NCBI GenBank assembly: GCA_963204815.1
Contig: CAUJHQ010000129.1
Location: 1 to 50,052 of the forward strand
Source: Pseudomonadota bacterium
GTDB lineage: Bacteria > Pseudomonadota > Gammaproteobacteria > Burkholderiales > Burkholderiaceae_C
Length of the DNA stretch: 50,052 bases
Reading direction: 5' to 3'
The notes under the pieces were generated by a model. That model did no database searches and had not been told where the DNA came from. It saw only the letters and a program-made list of their open reading frames with translations. How positions within the stretch are numbered: position 1 is the first letter of the stretch; each line of letters opens with the position of its first letter. Below are positions 1 through 9,185 of this stretch, piece after piece. The position numbers were made by a program, and so were the translations under genes.

Positions 1-1917
1 CTGCGGCTCGATGCCGTTGCCCAGGCTCTTGCTCATCTTGCGGCCCTGGCTGTCGACCGTGAAGCCGTGCGTGAGCAGGCCGCGGTAGGGCGCGCGGTCG
101 TAGAGCGCGCAGGCCAGCAGCAGCGAGCTGTGGAACCAGCCGCGGTGCTGGTCGTGGCCTTCGAGGTACAGGTCGGCCTCGGGGCCGCTCTCGTGGAAGC
201 CGCCCGGGTGCTGCTTGCGCAGCACGTGCTCGAAGGTGGAGCCGCTGTCGAACCAGACTTCGAGGATGTCGCTGCTCTTCGTGTAGCGCGCGGCGTCCTC
301 GGCGCCGAGGATCTGCTCGGCGGTGACGCGGCTCCAGGCCTCGATGCCGCCGGCCTCGACGATGTCGGCCGCCTGGTCCAGGATCTCCATCGTGCGCGGG
401 TGCAGGTCGCCGCTGTCCTTGTGCAGGAAGAAGGGCAGCGGCACGCCCCAGCTGCGCTGGCGGCTGATGCACCAGTCGGGCCGGTTGGCGATCATGTCGC
501 GCAGGCGGGCGCGGCCGTTCTCGGGGTAGAAGCCGGTCTGGTCGATGGCGTCCAGCGCCAGCTGGCGCAGCGTCTTGCCCGCCTTGTCCTTCGTGAAGAC
601 GCCGGCGCCTTCGTCCATGCGCACGAACCACTGCGCCGCGGCGCGGTAGATCACCGGGCTCTTGTGGCGCCAGCAGTGCGGGTAGCTGTGCGTGATGGTC
701 TCGGTGGCGAGCAGGCGGCCGGCGTTGCGCAGCGCCTCGATGATGACCGGCACCGCCTTCCAGATGTTCTGCCCGCCGAAGAGCGGGAAGTCGGCGGCGT
801 AGCTGCCGTGGCCCTGCACCGGGTTCAGGATGTCGTCGGTCTTCATGCCGTGCGAGACGCACGAGTTGAAGTCGTCCAGGCCGTAGGCCGGGCTGCTGTG
901 CACGAGGCCGGTGCCGTCGTCCGCCGTCGCGTAGTCGGCCAGGTAGACCGGGCTCAGCCGGTCGTAGCCCGAGTCGACCGCGCTGAGCGGGTGGCGGAAG
1001 TTCAGGCTGCCGAGCTTCTCGCCCTTCGTGGTGGCGAGCACGCGGCCTTCGAGGCCGTAGCGCACCAGGCACTTCTCGACGAGCGTCTCGGCCAGCACGA
1101 GCAGGCCGCGCGGCGTGTCGACGAGCGCGTAGTCGAGTGCGGGGTTCAGGTTCAGCGCCTGGTTGGCCGGGATCGTCCACGCGGTGGTGGTCCAGATCAC
1201 CGCGAAGGCGTCCTTCTCGATCTTCGGCAGGCCGAACGCGGCGGCGAGCTTCGCCGGTTCGGCACACAGGAAGGCCACGTCCAGTGTCTGGCTCTTCTTG
1301 TCGGCGTATTCGATCTCGAACTCGGCGAGGCTGCTGCCGCAGTCGAAGCACCAGTACACGGGCTTCAGGCCGCGGTAGACGAAGCCGCGCTCGATGACGC
1401 GCTTGAAGGCGCGGATCTCGCCGGCCTCGTTCTTCGGGTCCATCGTCGCGTAGCGGTCGCCCCAGTCGCCGAGCACGCCCAGGCGCTTGAAGTCGGCCAT
1501 CTGCAGCGCGATCTGCTCGGTGGCGTAGGCGCGGCTCTTGGCCTGCATCTCGTCGCGGCCGAGGCTGCGGCCGTGCTTCTTCTCGATCGCGTTCTCGATC
1601 GGCAGGCCGTGGCAGTCCCAGCCGGGCACGTATTGCGCGTCGAAGCCGGACAGCTGGCGCGCCTTGACGATCATGTCCTTCAGCACCTTGTTGACGGCGT
1701 GGCCCATGTGGATCTGGCCGTTGGCGTAGGGCGGGCCGTCGTGCAGCACGAACAGCGGCCGGCCCTGGCGCGCCACGCGCAGGCGCCGGTACAGGCCCTG
1801 GTCTTCCCAGGCCTTGATCCAGCCCGGCTCGCGCTTGGCGAGGTCGCCGCGCATCGGGAACGGCGTGTCCGGCAGGTTGAGGGTGCTGCGGTGGTCGGTG
1901 GTGTCGGTCATGGCCAT
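1..1917 (-). CDS. ileS: isoleucyl-tRNA synthetase, 3' end outside window
   Basis: Class Ia aminoacyl-tRNA synthetase that charges tRNA-Ile in the cytoplasm and edits misactivated valine. The first 639 codons are present. The HIGH-type signature [11 protein letters not shown] lies at residues 63-73, a threonine-rich editing-domain motif [13 protein letters not shown] follows mid-protein, and KMSKS sits at residues 627-631 just before the window edge. The C-terminal anticodon-binding and zinc regions (roughly 300 residues) lie beyond position 1. Two in-frame ATGs occur at 1917 and 1911 (MAMTDT); neither has a clear Shine-Dalgarno, so the start could be either. ribF lies upstream on the same strand, a common proteobacterial neighbourhood, but here an outer-membrane protein gene separates the two. 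Identity is certain from the motifs. Confidence 0.97.
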   Translation of the reverse strand, partial: MAMTDTTDHRSTLNLPDTPFPMRGDLAKREPGWIKAWEDQGLYRRLRVARQGRPLFVLHDGPPYANGQIHMGHAVNKVLKDMIVKARQLSGFDAQYVPGWDCHGLPIENAIEKKHGRSLGRDEMQAKSRAYATEQIALQMADFKRLGVLGDWGDRYATMDPKNEAGEIRAFKRVIERGFVYRGLKPVYWCFDCGSSLAEFEIEYADKKSQTLDVAFLCAEPAKLAAAFGLPKIEKDAFAVIWTTTAWTIPANQALNLNPALDYALVDTPRGLLVLAETLVEKCLVRYGLEGRVLATTKGEKLGSLNFRHPLSAVDSGYDRLSPVYLADYATADDGTGLVHSSPAYGLDDFNSCVSHGMKTDDILNPVQGHGSYAADFPLFGGQNIWKAVPVIIEALRNAGRLLATETITHSYPHCWRHKSPVIYRAAAQWFVRMDEGAGVFTKDKAGKTLRQLALDAIDQTGFYPENGRARLRDMIANRPDWCISRQRSWGVPLPFFLHKDSGDLHPRTMEILDQAADIVEAGGIEAWSRVTAEQILGAEDAARYTKSSDILEVWFDSGSTFEHVLRKQHPGGFHESGPEADLYLEGHDQHRGWFHSSLLLACALYDRAPYRGLLTHGFTVDSQGRKMSKSLGNGIEPQ

Positions 1918-2143
1918 GGGGCGCCACCGCGGGGTGGTGCTCGGGAGAAGGGGGATCAGGGGGTGCCGGCGGCGGGGCGCCGGCGCGCGCGGGGCTTCAG
2001 GCGCCCGATCGGACGTCGGAGCGCTGAATTCGGTCGCGCGTGGTCTGGCGTCGCGTGGCGACGTGCCAGTCCGGCGTGGCGGAGCGGACCCAGGGCGAAC
2101 ACATGGCGCGATTCTAGTGCCCCGGGCCGCGCCCCCGGGCCGG
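1918..2143 (-). other. ileS upstream region with a possible -10 box and small ORF
   Basis: This 226-base gap separates ileS from the upstream outer-membrane protein gene. On the minus strand it holds TAGAAT (2111-2116), a good -10 match, but I see no matching -35. Six bases downstream an ATG at 2104 opens a 35-codon frame ending at 1997. Close to the ileS start, CCACC (1924-1928) and GGTGG (1933-1937) can form a short hairpin. A promoter for ileS here is plausible; the small frame has no recognisable product. Confidence 0.3.
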
Positions 2144-3781
2144 TCAGAAGCTGGTCCTGGACTTGACCCCGAACTGCAGCCCCTTGATGCCGGCGGGCGG
2201 GTTGACCGGCGCCGCCAGGTCCACGTGCAGCACGTTGCCGAAGGCGCTGCGCACGCTGGCGATGCGCAGGCCGAGCCCGGCGTTGGCCAGCCAGCCCGGC
2301 GCGGCGGCGTTCAGGTTGTCGCCACCCCAGGCGCGGCCGACGTCGACGAAGGCCGCCGCGCCGATGCGGAACAGGCGCAGCAGGTACAGGTTGCTGAACG
2401 CGCGTTCCTCCAGCGTGAGCAGCAGGCGCCGGTTGCCGCCCTGGTAGCGCAACGGGTAGCCGCGCAGGCCGTTGTCGCCGCCGAGCAGCAGCGTGTCCTC
2501 CGGCTCGGGGCGGGTCAGCGCGTCGCCCGAGGCGCGGGCGTAGAACAGCCAGTGCGGGCCCTGCGGCACGTAGTACTGGCCCTCCAGGCCGACGCGCTGG
2601 CGCCGCACGTGCCCTTCCGAGTACTGCCCCTCCAGGCTGGTGGCGGCCACCAGCGTCTGCCCCGCCGCGGGCTCGTAGCCGCGGCTGGCGGCGGCGCGGT
2701 ACAGCAGCGCGTTGCGGCTGGCGCCCCAGGCGGTGGACGACCAGCCGAGCTGCACGCTCGCCTGCAGGCCGAGCGCGAAGTATTCGGGGCGCGCGATCAG
2801 GTTGCGGTTCTCCAGCTTCTCGAAACGGTCCTCCAGGTGCTCGTAGCGCACGAAGGGGCCGGCCAGCTTCTCGTCGGCCGGCAGGCGCGCCGGGGCGGCG
2901 ACGCCGGGCTCGATGGCGTAGGCGTCGTCCTGCAGGTTCACGCCCAGCGAATAGCGGCGCACCCAGCCGTCCACGCGCCCGGTCGACCAGCCGCCGAAGA
3001 GCTCGGCGCGGCGTTCGTTGTGGCGGTACTGCGCCACCACCTCGCCGGCGCTGTAGACGGCATCGAGCCGGCTGTCGCGCAGGCCGGAGACGCCGGCGGC
3101 CCAGCGGGCGTCGAGCGCGTAGAACGGCTGGGCGACGGAGAAGCCGTCGCGCCGGCCGTCGCTGTTGCGCGCGAGCGTGTACGACAGCGAGGTCCAGCCG
3201 CCGAAGGCGCGCTCGTCGGTGATCTGGAACTCGGTGCTGGAGCGGTCCACGTTGCGCGAGCGGCCGACGCTCAGCGCGATGCCGCTGCCCAGCAGGTTGT
3301 ATTCCTTCAGCTGCAGGCCGCTGCTGTTGCTGCCGCCGGACCGGCTGAGGCTGAAGCCCGGGTCCAGCGACCAGGTGTCGCGGGTGTCGACCTCGATGTC
3401 GACCACGCCGTCGGCCACCGCCACCGGCCGGATGTCGACGTCGTAGAGGTAGCGGCTGCTGCGCAGCACGCGTTCGGTTTCGTCGATCAGCGTCACCGAG
3501 ACCGGGTCGCCACGCTTGAAGAGCAGTGCGTTCTCGATGACCGTCGGCCGGGTCGGGATGTGCAGCGCGTTCGCCCAGCGGAAGAGCAGCTGGTCTTCCT
3601 TCGGGTCGGTGGTGTCGAAGATGTCGCGGCTGCGGATGCGGATCTCGCCGATGCGGGCGCCGGCGGCTTCGAGCTCGGCGAAGCCCGGCAGCGGCGCTGC
3701 GACCTCCTGCGCCCAGGTGAACGGCGCCCAGGCCGCGGCCACCAGCAGGCAGCAGCGGCGGGCGGCGCGGCGCGGAGTCAT
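2144..3781 (-). CDS. BamA/TamA-like outer-membrane beta-barrel protein with POTRA domain
   Basis: Predicted outer-membrane protein of 545 residues. The chosen start (ATG at 3781, [11 protein letters not shown]) gives a clean signal peptide with an Arg-rich n-region, a hydrophobic core and a likely cut after TWAQ; an in-frame start 15 codons upstream would spoil it. Residues about 30-130 resemble one POTRA-type module ([18 protein letters not shown]), and the rest alternates short polar/aromatic strands typical of a D15/Omp85 barrel. It ends in Phe (VKSRTSF), the usual C-terminal barrel signal. At this size it is shorter than TamA or BamA, with apparently a single POTRA, so it may be a patatin-free PlpD-like or two-partner-secretion-like Omp85 member. 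It lies between ribF and ileS on the same strand. Substrate is unknown. Confidence 0.8.
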   Translation of the reverse strand: MTPRRAARRCCLLVAAAWAPFTWAQEVAAPLPGFAELEAAGARIGEIRIRSRDIFDTTDPKEDQLLFRWANALHIPTRPTVIENALLFKRGDPVSVTLIDETERVLRSSRYLYDVDIRPVAVADGVVDIEVDTRDTWSLDPGFSLSRSGGSNSSGLQLKEYNLLGSGIALSVGRSRNVDRSSTEFQITDERAFGGWTSLSYTLARNSDGRRDGFSVAQPFYALDARWAAGVSGLRDSRLDAVYSAGEVVAQYRHNERRAELFGGWSTGRVDGWVRRYSLGVNLQDDAYAIEPGVAAPARLPADEKLAGPFVRYEHLEDRFEKLENRNLIARPEYFALGLQASVQLGWSSTAWGASRNALLYRAAASRGYEPAAGQTLVAATSLEGQYSEGHVRRQRVGLEGQYYVPQGPHWLFYARASGDALTRPEPEDTLLLGGDNGLRGYPLRYQGGNRRLLLTLEERAFSNLYLLRLFRIGAAAFVDVGRAWGGDNLNAAAPGWLANAGLGLRIASVRSAFGNVLHVDLAAPVNPPAGIKGLQFGVKSRTSF

Positions 3782-3836
3782 GGCGCCACTGTGGCGCTTG
3801 TCGGTGAGGCCTTGCTGAAGGCCCACACGCCGCTCG

Positions 3837-4793
3837 TTACAACCTGGCGAACCAGGCGCGGGCGTCCGCGGTGTCCTGCGCGATGCCCTCGCGCAGCGCT
3901 TCGAGAGACGGGTACTTGCGCTCGTCGTGCAGCTTGGCCAGCAGTTCGACGCGCAGCAGGCGGCCGTAGCCGGCCTCGGCCTCGAGCGGCCATTCCAGGC
4001 AATGCGTCTCCAGCAGCACGCGGCCGGCGTCCTCGATCGTCGGCCGCACGCCCAGGCTGGCGACGCCGGGCAGCGCGTGCGCCGCCAGGCCGTGCACGCG
4101 GACGACGAAGATGCCCATCACCGCCGGCCGCGCGTGCGTGAAGCCCAGGTTCAGCGTGCGAAAGCCCAGCTCGCGGCCGAGCTTGCGCCCGTGCTGCGCA
4201 TGGCCGCTGATGGCGTACGGGCGGCCGAGCAGCGCCTCGGCACGCTTCAGGTCGCCAGCGGCCAGCGCCTCGCGCACCGCCGAGCTGCTGACGCGCAGGC
4301 CGTGCACCTCGTAGCTCTGCATGCGGGCGACGTCGAAGCCCTGGGCGGCGCCGGCGGCGTCGAGCATGGCGTAGGTGCCGGCGCGTTTGGCACCGAAGCG
4401 GAAGTCGTCGCCGACGAGCACGTAGCGCGCGCCCAGGCCCTGCACCAGCACGTCGTCGATGAAGGCCTCGGGTGGCTGCGCGGCGAAGCGCTCGTCGAAG
4501 CGGGCGACGACGACGTTGTCGATGCCGCAGCGTTCCAGCTCGGCGAGCTTGTCGCGCAGCGTGGCCACGCGCGGCGGCGCCAGTTCGGGCTTGCCGGCGG
4601 CGCGGGCGAAGAAGTCGCGCGGGTGCGGCTCGAAGGTCAGCACGCAGCTGGGTACGCCGCGGTGGCGCGCTTCGTTCGTCAGCAGCGCCAGCATGGCCTG
4701 GTGGCCGCGGTGCACGCCGTCGAAGTTGCCGATCGTGACGGCCTGGCCGGCGCCGCGCAGCGCACGGTGGTGGAACCCTCGGAAGACTCGCAT
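3837..4793 (-). CDS. ribF: bifunctional riboflavin kinase/FAD synthetase
   Basis: Cytoplasmic enzyme that phosphorylates riboflavin to FMN and adenylylates FMN to FAD. At 318 residues it is the usual RibF length. The N-terminal nucleotidyltransferase shows TIGNFDGVHRGHQ near residues 20-32. The C-terminal kinase domain starts near residue 190 with RPYAISGHAQHGRKLGRELG and continues into a variant (RTLN) of the usual PTAN motif, keeping Thr and Asn. The ATG at 4793 lies 9 bases after the glycosyltransferase stop. GATAAT (4802-4807, minus strand) sits 8 bases before the ATG and could act as a -10 box giving a leaderless transcript. The order toward ileS matches other Burkholderiales. Confidence 0.95.
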   Translation of the reverse strand: MRVFRGFHHRALRGAGQAVTIGNFDGVHRGHQAMLALLTNEARHRGVPSCVLTFEPHPRDFFARAAGKPELAPPRVATLRDKLAELERCGIDNVVVARFDERFAAQPPEAFIDDVLVQGLGARYVLVGDDFRFGAKRAGTYAMLDAAGAAQGFDVARMQSYEVHGLRVSSSAVREALAAGDLKRAEALLGRPYAISGHAQHGRKLGRELGFRTLNLGFTHARPAVMGIFVVRVHGLAAHALPGVASLGVRPTIEDAGRVLLETHCLEWPLEAEAGYGRLLRVELLAKLHDERKYPSLEALREGIAQDTADARAWFARL

Positions 4794-4802
4794 CGGCGCC
4801 GA

Positions 4803-5879
4803 TTATCCCGGCGCCAGCCCCAGCAGGCGGCGGTAGAGCGCGAGGTAGTTCGCGGCGCAGGCGTCCCAGTCGAACTGCGCCGCGTGGGCCTTCACGGCCG
4901 CGATGCGCGCCGGCGCCGCGCCCTCGGCGAGGCCGGCCTGCACGATGCGCTTCATCGTCGCGGCGTCGAAGTCGTCGAAGTACCAGGCCGCATCGCCGCC
5001 GATCTCCGGCAGGCAGGTGCGGCGCGCCAGGAACACCGGCTTGCCGAAGTGCATGGCCTCGATCGGCGGCAGGCCGAAGCCTTCGGTGAGGCTGGGGAAC
5101 AGGAAGCCGGTGCAGTGCGCGAACGCCCAGGTCTTCTGCGCGTCGCTGATGCCGAGGTGGAAGCTCACGTTGGCCGGCTGCGCCTTCGCGGCGAGCGCCT
5201 TCGCGTCGTCGCTCGGCGGGCCGCAGAAGACGAAGTCCATCTCGGGCCAGATCGCCGCCAGGTCGAGCAGCACTTGCGGGTTCTTCGACGGCGACATGCG
5301 GCTCAGGTGGAACAGGAAGGGCCGCGCCGGGTCGCGACCGGGCAGCGGCGCCTGCGTGTCCTGCGAGAGGTTGCGCGCGCCGTTGTAGATGACCTCCAGC
5401 GGCCCGTTCCAGCCGAGGTGGCGCTTCACGTCGTCGGCCGTGTAGCGGCTGATCGCGACGACCTGGTCGGTGCGCCGCATCAGCGCGCGCGTGCGGCGGT
5501 CGTGGCGCCAGCGCGAGAAGGCCTTCGGGTGATAGAGGTAGTTGAGGTCGTGCACCGTCACCACGCGCGGGCCGCAGCGGCGCGGCGGCAGCGTCTTGTT
5601 GAGCTGGTGCAGCGAATGCCACAGCGCGTAGGGCTCGGCGGTGGCATGGCGCAGGCGCTGCCAGCGCGTCACAGGCCGGTAGCCGACCTCGGGCCCGAAG
5701 TGGCCGACAAGCTTGTCGCGCAGGTGGAAGTCGAAGGCGATGCCGTCGCGCTCGCGCCATTGCGGCGCCGCCGCGGCGATGCGCGAACCGACCTGGTTCG
5801 CGAACTCGCCGAGGCCGTCGTGGAAGGCGCCGATGTTGCCCAGGCTGATGCCGATCCTGAGCTTCGGGGGGGGCGTCAT
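4803..5879 (-). CDS. GT4-family glycosyltransferase
   Basis: Predicted GT-B retaining glycosyltransferase of 358 residues that transfers sugar from a nucleotide donor, probably to a surface glycan. The N-terminus carries a glycine-rich acceptor loop (GISLGNIGAFHDGLGEF). The C-terminal donor domain has the family EX7E pattern in TEGFGLPPIEAMHFGKPVF near residue 280, and SRMSPSKNPQ near residue 210 fits the usual linker-strand motif. TAAACT (5888-5893, minus strand) is 8 bases before the ATG and may be a -10 box. It lies head-to-head with the plus-strand glycan cluster starting at 5949, so the two may form one functional locus. Donor and acceptor cannot be told from sequence. Confidence 0.88.
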   Translation of the reverse strand: MTPPPKLRIGISLGNIGAFHDGLGEFANQVGSRIAAAAPQWRERDGIAFDFHLRDKLVGHFGPEVGYRPVTRWQRLRHATAEPYALWHSLHQLNKTLPPRRCGPRVVTVHDLNYLYHPKAFSRWRHDRRTRALMRRTDQVVAISRYTADDVKRHLGWNGPLEVIYNGARNLSQDTQAPLPGRDPARPFLFHLSRMSPSKNPQVLLDLAAIWPEMDFVFCGPPSDDAKALAAKAQPANVSFHLGISDAQKTWAFAHCTGFLFPSLTEGFGLPPIEAMHFGKPVFLARRTCLPEIGGDAAWYFDDFDAATMKRIVQAGLAEGAAPARIAAVKAHAAQFDWDACAANYLALYRRLLGLAPG

Positions 5880-5948
5880 CGCCGGCGAGTTTAGCCGAGC
5901 GCCCTGTCACAATCGGCCGCTCGCGCGAGTCCGCCCAACCCCCCACCG

Positions 5949-6794
5949 ATGACCCGACTCTCCCTGCCGCAGGTGACGCTTTGCGCGGTCGACGCGCGCA
6001 GCCCGGCGTTGGCGGCGCAGGCGCTGCAGCGCTCGATGGCGGCGGTCGACTTCGCGCGCGTGCTGCTGCTCACGCACGGCTGGCAACCCGCCACGCCCTT
6101 GCCCGGCATCGAGGTCGTCGACATCGGCCCGGTGCGTTCGGGCGCCGAGTATTCGCACGTGGTGCTGCGGCGCTTGCCGGCGTTCATCGACACCTCGCAC
6201 GTGCTCGTCACGCAGTGGGACGGCTTCGTCGTCGACGCCGCGGCCTGGACACCGGAGTTCCTGCAGTGGGACTACCTCGGCGCCGTCTGGCCCGAGCAGC
6301 CGGCGGGGCGTTCGGTGGGCAACGGCGGCTTCTCGCTGCGCTCGCAGCGCCTGCTGGCCGCGGGCACCGACGCGCGCCTCACCGCCGAGCACCCGGAGGA
6401 CGTGGTGCTGTGCCGCGACTTCCGCGCGCTCGTCGAGGGCGAGCTCGGCGTTCGCTTCGCGCCGCCCGAACTGGCACGCCGCTTCGCCGTCGAGAACGAA
6501 GCCGTGACCGGCCCGACGTTCGGCTTCCACGGCTGCTACCACCTGCCGCGCTGGCTCGACGAAGCGACGCTGCAGGCCTGGCTGGGCGAACTGCCGGACC
6601 CGTTCTTCCGCAGCCGCGACGCCCGCCGGCTCGCGAAGGCGATGCTGCGCGCCCGCATGGCGCGTGGCGCCGCCGGCCTCATCGCGCGCACGCGCGCCGC
6701 CGGCCGCCACGACCCGCAGACGTGCCTGCTCGGCGCGCTGGCGCGGCTGCAGTCGGCGCTGGGGCTGCAGCACCGCGGCGGGGCGGCGCGGTGA
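5949..6794 (+). CDS. DUF5672 family protein, glycan cluster
   Basis: 281-residue cytoplasmic protein matching the DUF5672 pattern: THVLVTQWDGFVVD near residue 85, WDYLGAVWPEQP near 110, and a glycine-rich GNGGFSLRS near 122. DUF5672 proteins are usually found among glycosyltransferase genes, and the acidic and Trp-rich motifs suggest a GT-A-like fold, but I know of no proven reaction. The Arg/Ala-rich C-terminal tail (about 225-281) looks less conserved. The next gene starts on a GTG overlapping this stop (GTGA), showing translational coupling. The ATG at 5949 follows a pyrimidine-rich stretch without a clear ribosome-binding site. Confidence 0.8.
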   Translation: MTRLSLPQVTLCAVDARSPALAAQALQRSMAAVDFARVLLLTHGWQPATPLPGIEVVDIGPVRSGAEYSHVVLRRLPAFIDTSHVLVTQWDGFVVDAAAWTPEFLQWDYLGAVWPEQPAGRSVGNGGFSLRSQRLLAAGTDARLTAEHPEDVVLCRDFRALVEGELGVRFAPPELARRFAVENEAVTGPTFGFHGCYHLPRWLDEATLQAWLGELPDPFFRSRDARRLAKAMLRARMARGAAGLIARTRAAGRHDPQTCLLGALARLQSALGLQHRGGAAR

Positions 6795-7858
6795 GCGCGC
6801 GGCCCGCCCACGGCCCGGTGGTGCGCTTCTGGCCGCACATGCCCGCGGCCGAAGTCGCCAGCACGCGCATCCGTTGCCTGCAGGTCATCGCCGCGCTGCG
6901 CGCGCAGGGCGCCGACGCGGCCCTGTTCGATGCCCGGCAGCCGCCGCCGGCCGTGCTGGTGCTGGGCAAGCGGAGCGACGCGGCGTCGATCGCGCAGGCG
7001 CGGGCGCTGCAGGCGGCGCACGGCGTCCGCCTGGTGCTGGACCTGTGCGACAACCACTTCTGGGCCGCCCAGCCGACCGAGCGCCTGCGCGACCGCGCGG
7101 CCTTGCTGAGGGCGGCGGTGCTGGCGGTCGACTGCGTGGTCTGCGCGTCGCCGCGGCTGGCCGAGATCGTGCGGGCCGAATGCCCCGGCGTGCGGCACAT
7201 CGAGGTCGTCGACGACAGCCTGGACCCGCTGGCGCTGCAATCGGCGGCCGGCTGGCGCGGCCTGCAGCTGGAGGCCTGGCGCCTCGTGCACCGCGCCACC
7301 CCCGGCCGGCGCCTGGTGTGGTTCGGGCAGGCCACCAGCGAATTCGGCGAGGCCGGCATCGCCGACATCGGCCGCATCGCGCCGGTGCTGGCGGCGGCGC
7401 ACCGGCAGAATCCGCTCACCTTGACCGTCATCAGCAACCGCCGCGACATCTGGCGGCGGCATGCGCCCGGCTGGGGCTTTCCGAGCCTGTACCTGCCGTG
7501 GAAGGCCACCACCTTCGGCGGCCTGCTGCGCCGGCACGACATCGCCCTCATCCCCGTGACCCTGAACCCGTTCACCGAGTGCAAGACGAGCAACCGCGCG
7601 CTCACCGCCTTCGCCGCCGGGCTGGCCGTCGCGAGCGACGCGATGCCGGCGTACGCGCGGCTGTCGCAGGCGATCGTCGTCGACGACTGGGCGTCGGGGC
7701 TGCCGCGTCTGATGGACGACGCGGTCGAGCGCGCGCGCCGCATCGAGGCCGCCGCCGCCGTGATCCAGGCCCGCCACGAGCCCGCCGCCATCGCGCGCCA
7801 GTGGCAGGCGCTGCTCGCCGGCCTGGTGACCGGGGCGACGCCGGCGGTGCCCGCATGA
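6791..7858 (+). CDS. GT-B-type glycosyltransferase-like protein
   Basis: 355 residues starting on GTG inside the upstream stop codon (GTGA overlap). The N-terminal PAAEVASTRIRCLQVIAALR resembles the acceptor-domain loop of many bacterial GT-B enzymes. A middle Rossmann-like segment (RLVWFGQATSEFGEAGIAD) and a C-terminal KTSNRALTAFAAGLAVASD match the donor-domain pattern in which a conserved residue contacts the sugar nucleotide. The classical EX7E motif is not clear, so the family assignment (GT4-like) is tentative. The following methyltransferase overlaps it by ATGA, so the genes are made together. Confidence 0.7.
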   Translation: MSARPAHGPVVRFWPHMPAAEVASTRIRCLQVIAALRAQGADAALFDARQPPPAVLVLGKRSDAASIAQARALQAAHGVRLVLDLCDNHFWAAQPTERLRDRAALLRAAVLAVDCVVCASPRLAEIVRAECPGVRHIEVVDDSLDPLALQSAAGWRGLQLEAWRLVHRATPGRRLVWFGQATSEFGEAGIADIGRIAPVLAAAHRQNPLTLTVISNRRDIWRRHAPGWGFPSLYLPWKATTFGGLLRRHDIALIPVTLNPFTECKTSNRALTAFAAGLAVASDAMPAYARLSQAIVVDDWASGLPRLMDDAVERARRIEAAAAVIQARHEPAAIARQWQALLAGLVTGATPAVPA

Positions 7859-8490
7859 ACGTCGTCGCCGACCTGCTGGCGCGCCACCCCGGCGGCACGC
7901 TGAAGCTGAACCTGGGCTGCGGCAGCAAGCGCATCGAAGGCCACGTGGGCGTCGACATCGGCCCCGGCGCCGACGTCACGATGGACGTCGCCGAGTTCAT
8001 CGCCGCGCTGCCGCCGGCCTGCGTGCAGGCGGTCTACACGCGCCACTTCCTCGAGCACGTGCCAGCCGACCGGCTGGTGGCGCTGCTGCGCGACATCGAC
8101 CGCGTGCTGGTGCCCGGCGGCACGCTGCGCATCATCGTCCCGCACTTCTCGAACCCTTACTACTACTCGGACCCGACGCACCGCACGCCGTTCGGTCTGT
8201 ACACGTTCAGCTACCTCTGCGAACGCAGCTGCCTGCGGCGCGGGGTACCGTCGTACGCGGCGCTGCGCGGCTGGTCGCTGCAGCGCGCGCGGCCGAAGTG
8301 GCTGCCGTACTGGCAGCCGCGGCTGGGCCGGCTGAAGCTGCCGATGCCGGCCGACCTGCTGAACCTGCTGGTGGCACGCTCGCGCGCCGCCAGCGAATGG
8401 TTCGAGCGCCACCTGTGCTGGGTGCTGCCGATCTACGAAGTCGAGTTCAGGATCGCGAAGGACGCGGTCCGCAACGGAGAGTCGCCATGA
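7855..8490 (+). CDS. class I SAM-dependent methyltransferase, glycan cluster
   Basis: 211-residue predicted methyltransferase. The SAM-binding motif I is LKLNLGCGSKRIEGHVGVD (about residues 18-36), followed by RHFLEHVPADRLVALLRDI and the LVPGGTLRIIVPH strand of motif III. It resembles the small methyltransferases in O-antigen and capsule clusters that methylate sugars. Both ends overlap neighbours by ATGA (7855-7858 and 8487-8490), placing it firmly inside the operon. The C-terminal third (Trp/Arg-rich, from about 135) likely forms the acceptor-binding cap. The actual substrate is unknown. Confidence 0.85.
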   Translation: MNVVADLLARHPGGTLKLNLGCGSKRIEGHVGVDIGPGADVTMDVAEFIAALPPACVQAVYTRHFLEHVPADRLVALLRDIDRVLVPGGTLRIIVPHFSNPYYYSDPTHRTPFGLYTFSYLCERSCLRRGVPSYAALRGWSLQRARPKWLPYWQPRLGRLKLPMPADLLNLLVARSRAASEWFERHLCWVLPIYEVEFRIAKDAVRNGESP

Positions 8491-9158
8491 TCAGAGTGTT
8501 CGTCGGATTCGATCCCCGCGAGGCGGTGGCCTATCACACGTTCTGCCAGAGCGTGCTCGAGCGGGCCAGCCTGCCCGTGTCGTTCACGCCGCTGGCGCTG
8601 AACGCGCTGGCCGGCTACCGCGAGACGCACACCGACGGCAGCAACGCGTTCATCTACTCACGCTTCCTGACGCCTTACCTGTGCGGCTTCGACGGCTGGG
8701 CGCTGTTCGCCGACGGCGACATGATCTGCCGCGCCGACATCGCCGAGTTGTGGGCGCTGCGCGACCCGCGCCACGCGGTGCAGGTGGTCCAGCACGACTA
8801 CCAGACCAAGGCGGCGCAGAAGTACCTGGGCAACAAGAACGAGAACTACCCGCGCAAGAACTGGTCGAGCGTGATGCTGTTCAACTGCGACCACCCGAAG
8901 CACCGCCTGCTGACGCCCGAATTCCTGCAGCGCACCACCGGCAAGTTCCTGCACCGCTTCGAGTGGCTGGACGACGCCGACATCGGCGCGCTGCCGCGCG
9001 TGTGGAACTGGCTGACCACCGAGTACGAAGACAACTACGACGCCAAGCTGCTGCACTACACGCTCGGCACGCCGTGCTTCAAGGACTACGAGAACGCCGA
9101 GATGGCCGACGAGTGGCATGCCGCGCGCGCGCGCAGCCAGAGCGGCATGGGCGTGTAG
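8487..9158 (+). CDS. GT8-like glycosyltransferase
   Basis: 223-residue predicted GT-A glycosyltransferase. The N-terminus IRVFVGFDPREAVAYHTF is typical of bacterial GT8-like proteins. The metal-binding DxD appears as FADGDMICRAD near residue 75, and NWSSVMLFNCDHP near 130 matches the conserved region where GT8 enzymes bind acceptor and UDP. The start overlaps the methyltransferase stop by ATGA. Length is short compared with LgtC-type enzymes (about 300), but it matches compact members found in capsule loci. It likely adds a hexose to a lipopolysaccharide, capsule or glycolipid; the sugar is not determinable. Confidence 0.78.
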   Translation: MIRVFVGFDPREAVAYHTFCQSVLERASLPVSFTPLALNALAGYRETHTDGSNAFIYSRFLTPYLCGFDGWALFADGDMICRADIAELWALRDPRHAVQVVQHDYQTKAAQKYLGNKNENYPRKNWSSVMLFNCDHPKHRLLTPEFLQRTTGKFLHRFEWLDDADIGALPRVWNWLTTEYEDNYDAKLLHYTLGTPCFKDYENAEMADEWHAARARSQSGMGV

Positions 9159-9185
9159 CGCACCCGCCTTCCGCGCGCGCCGGCC

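Noticed and set aside
67..2166. 699-codon open frame on the plus strand over ileS
   Set aside because: It runs antisense to ileS, whose HIGH, editing and KMSKS motifs are unmistakable; long open frames on the opposite strand are expected at this GC content.
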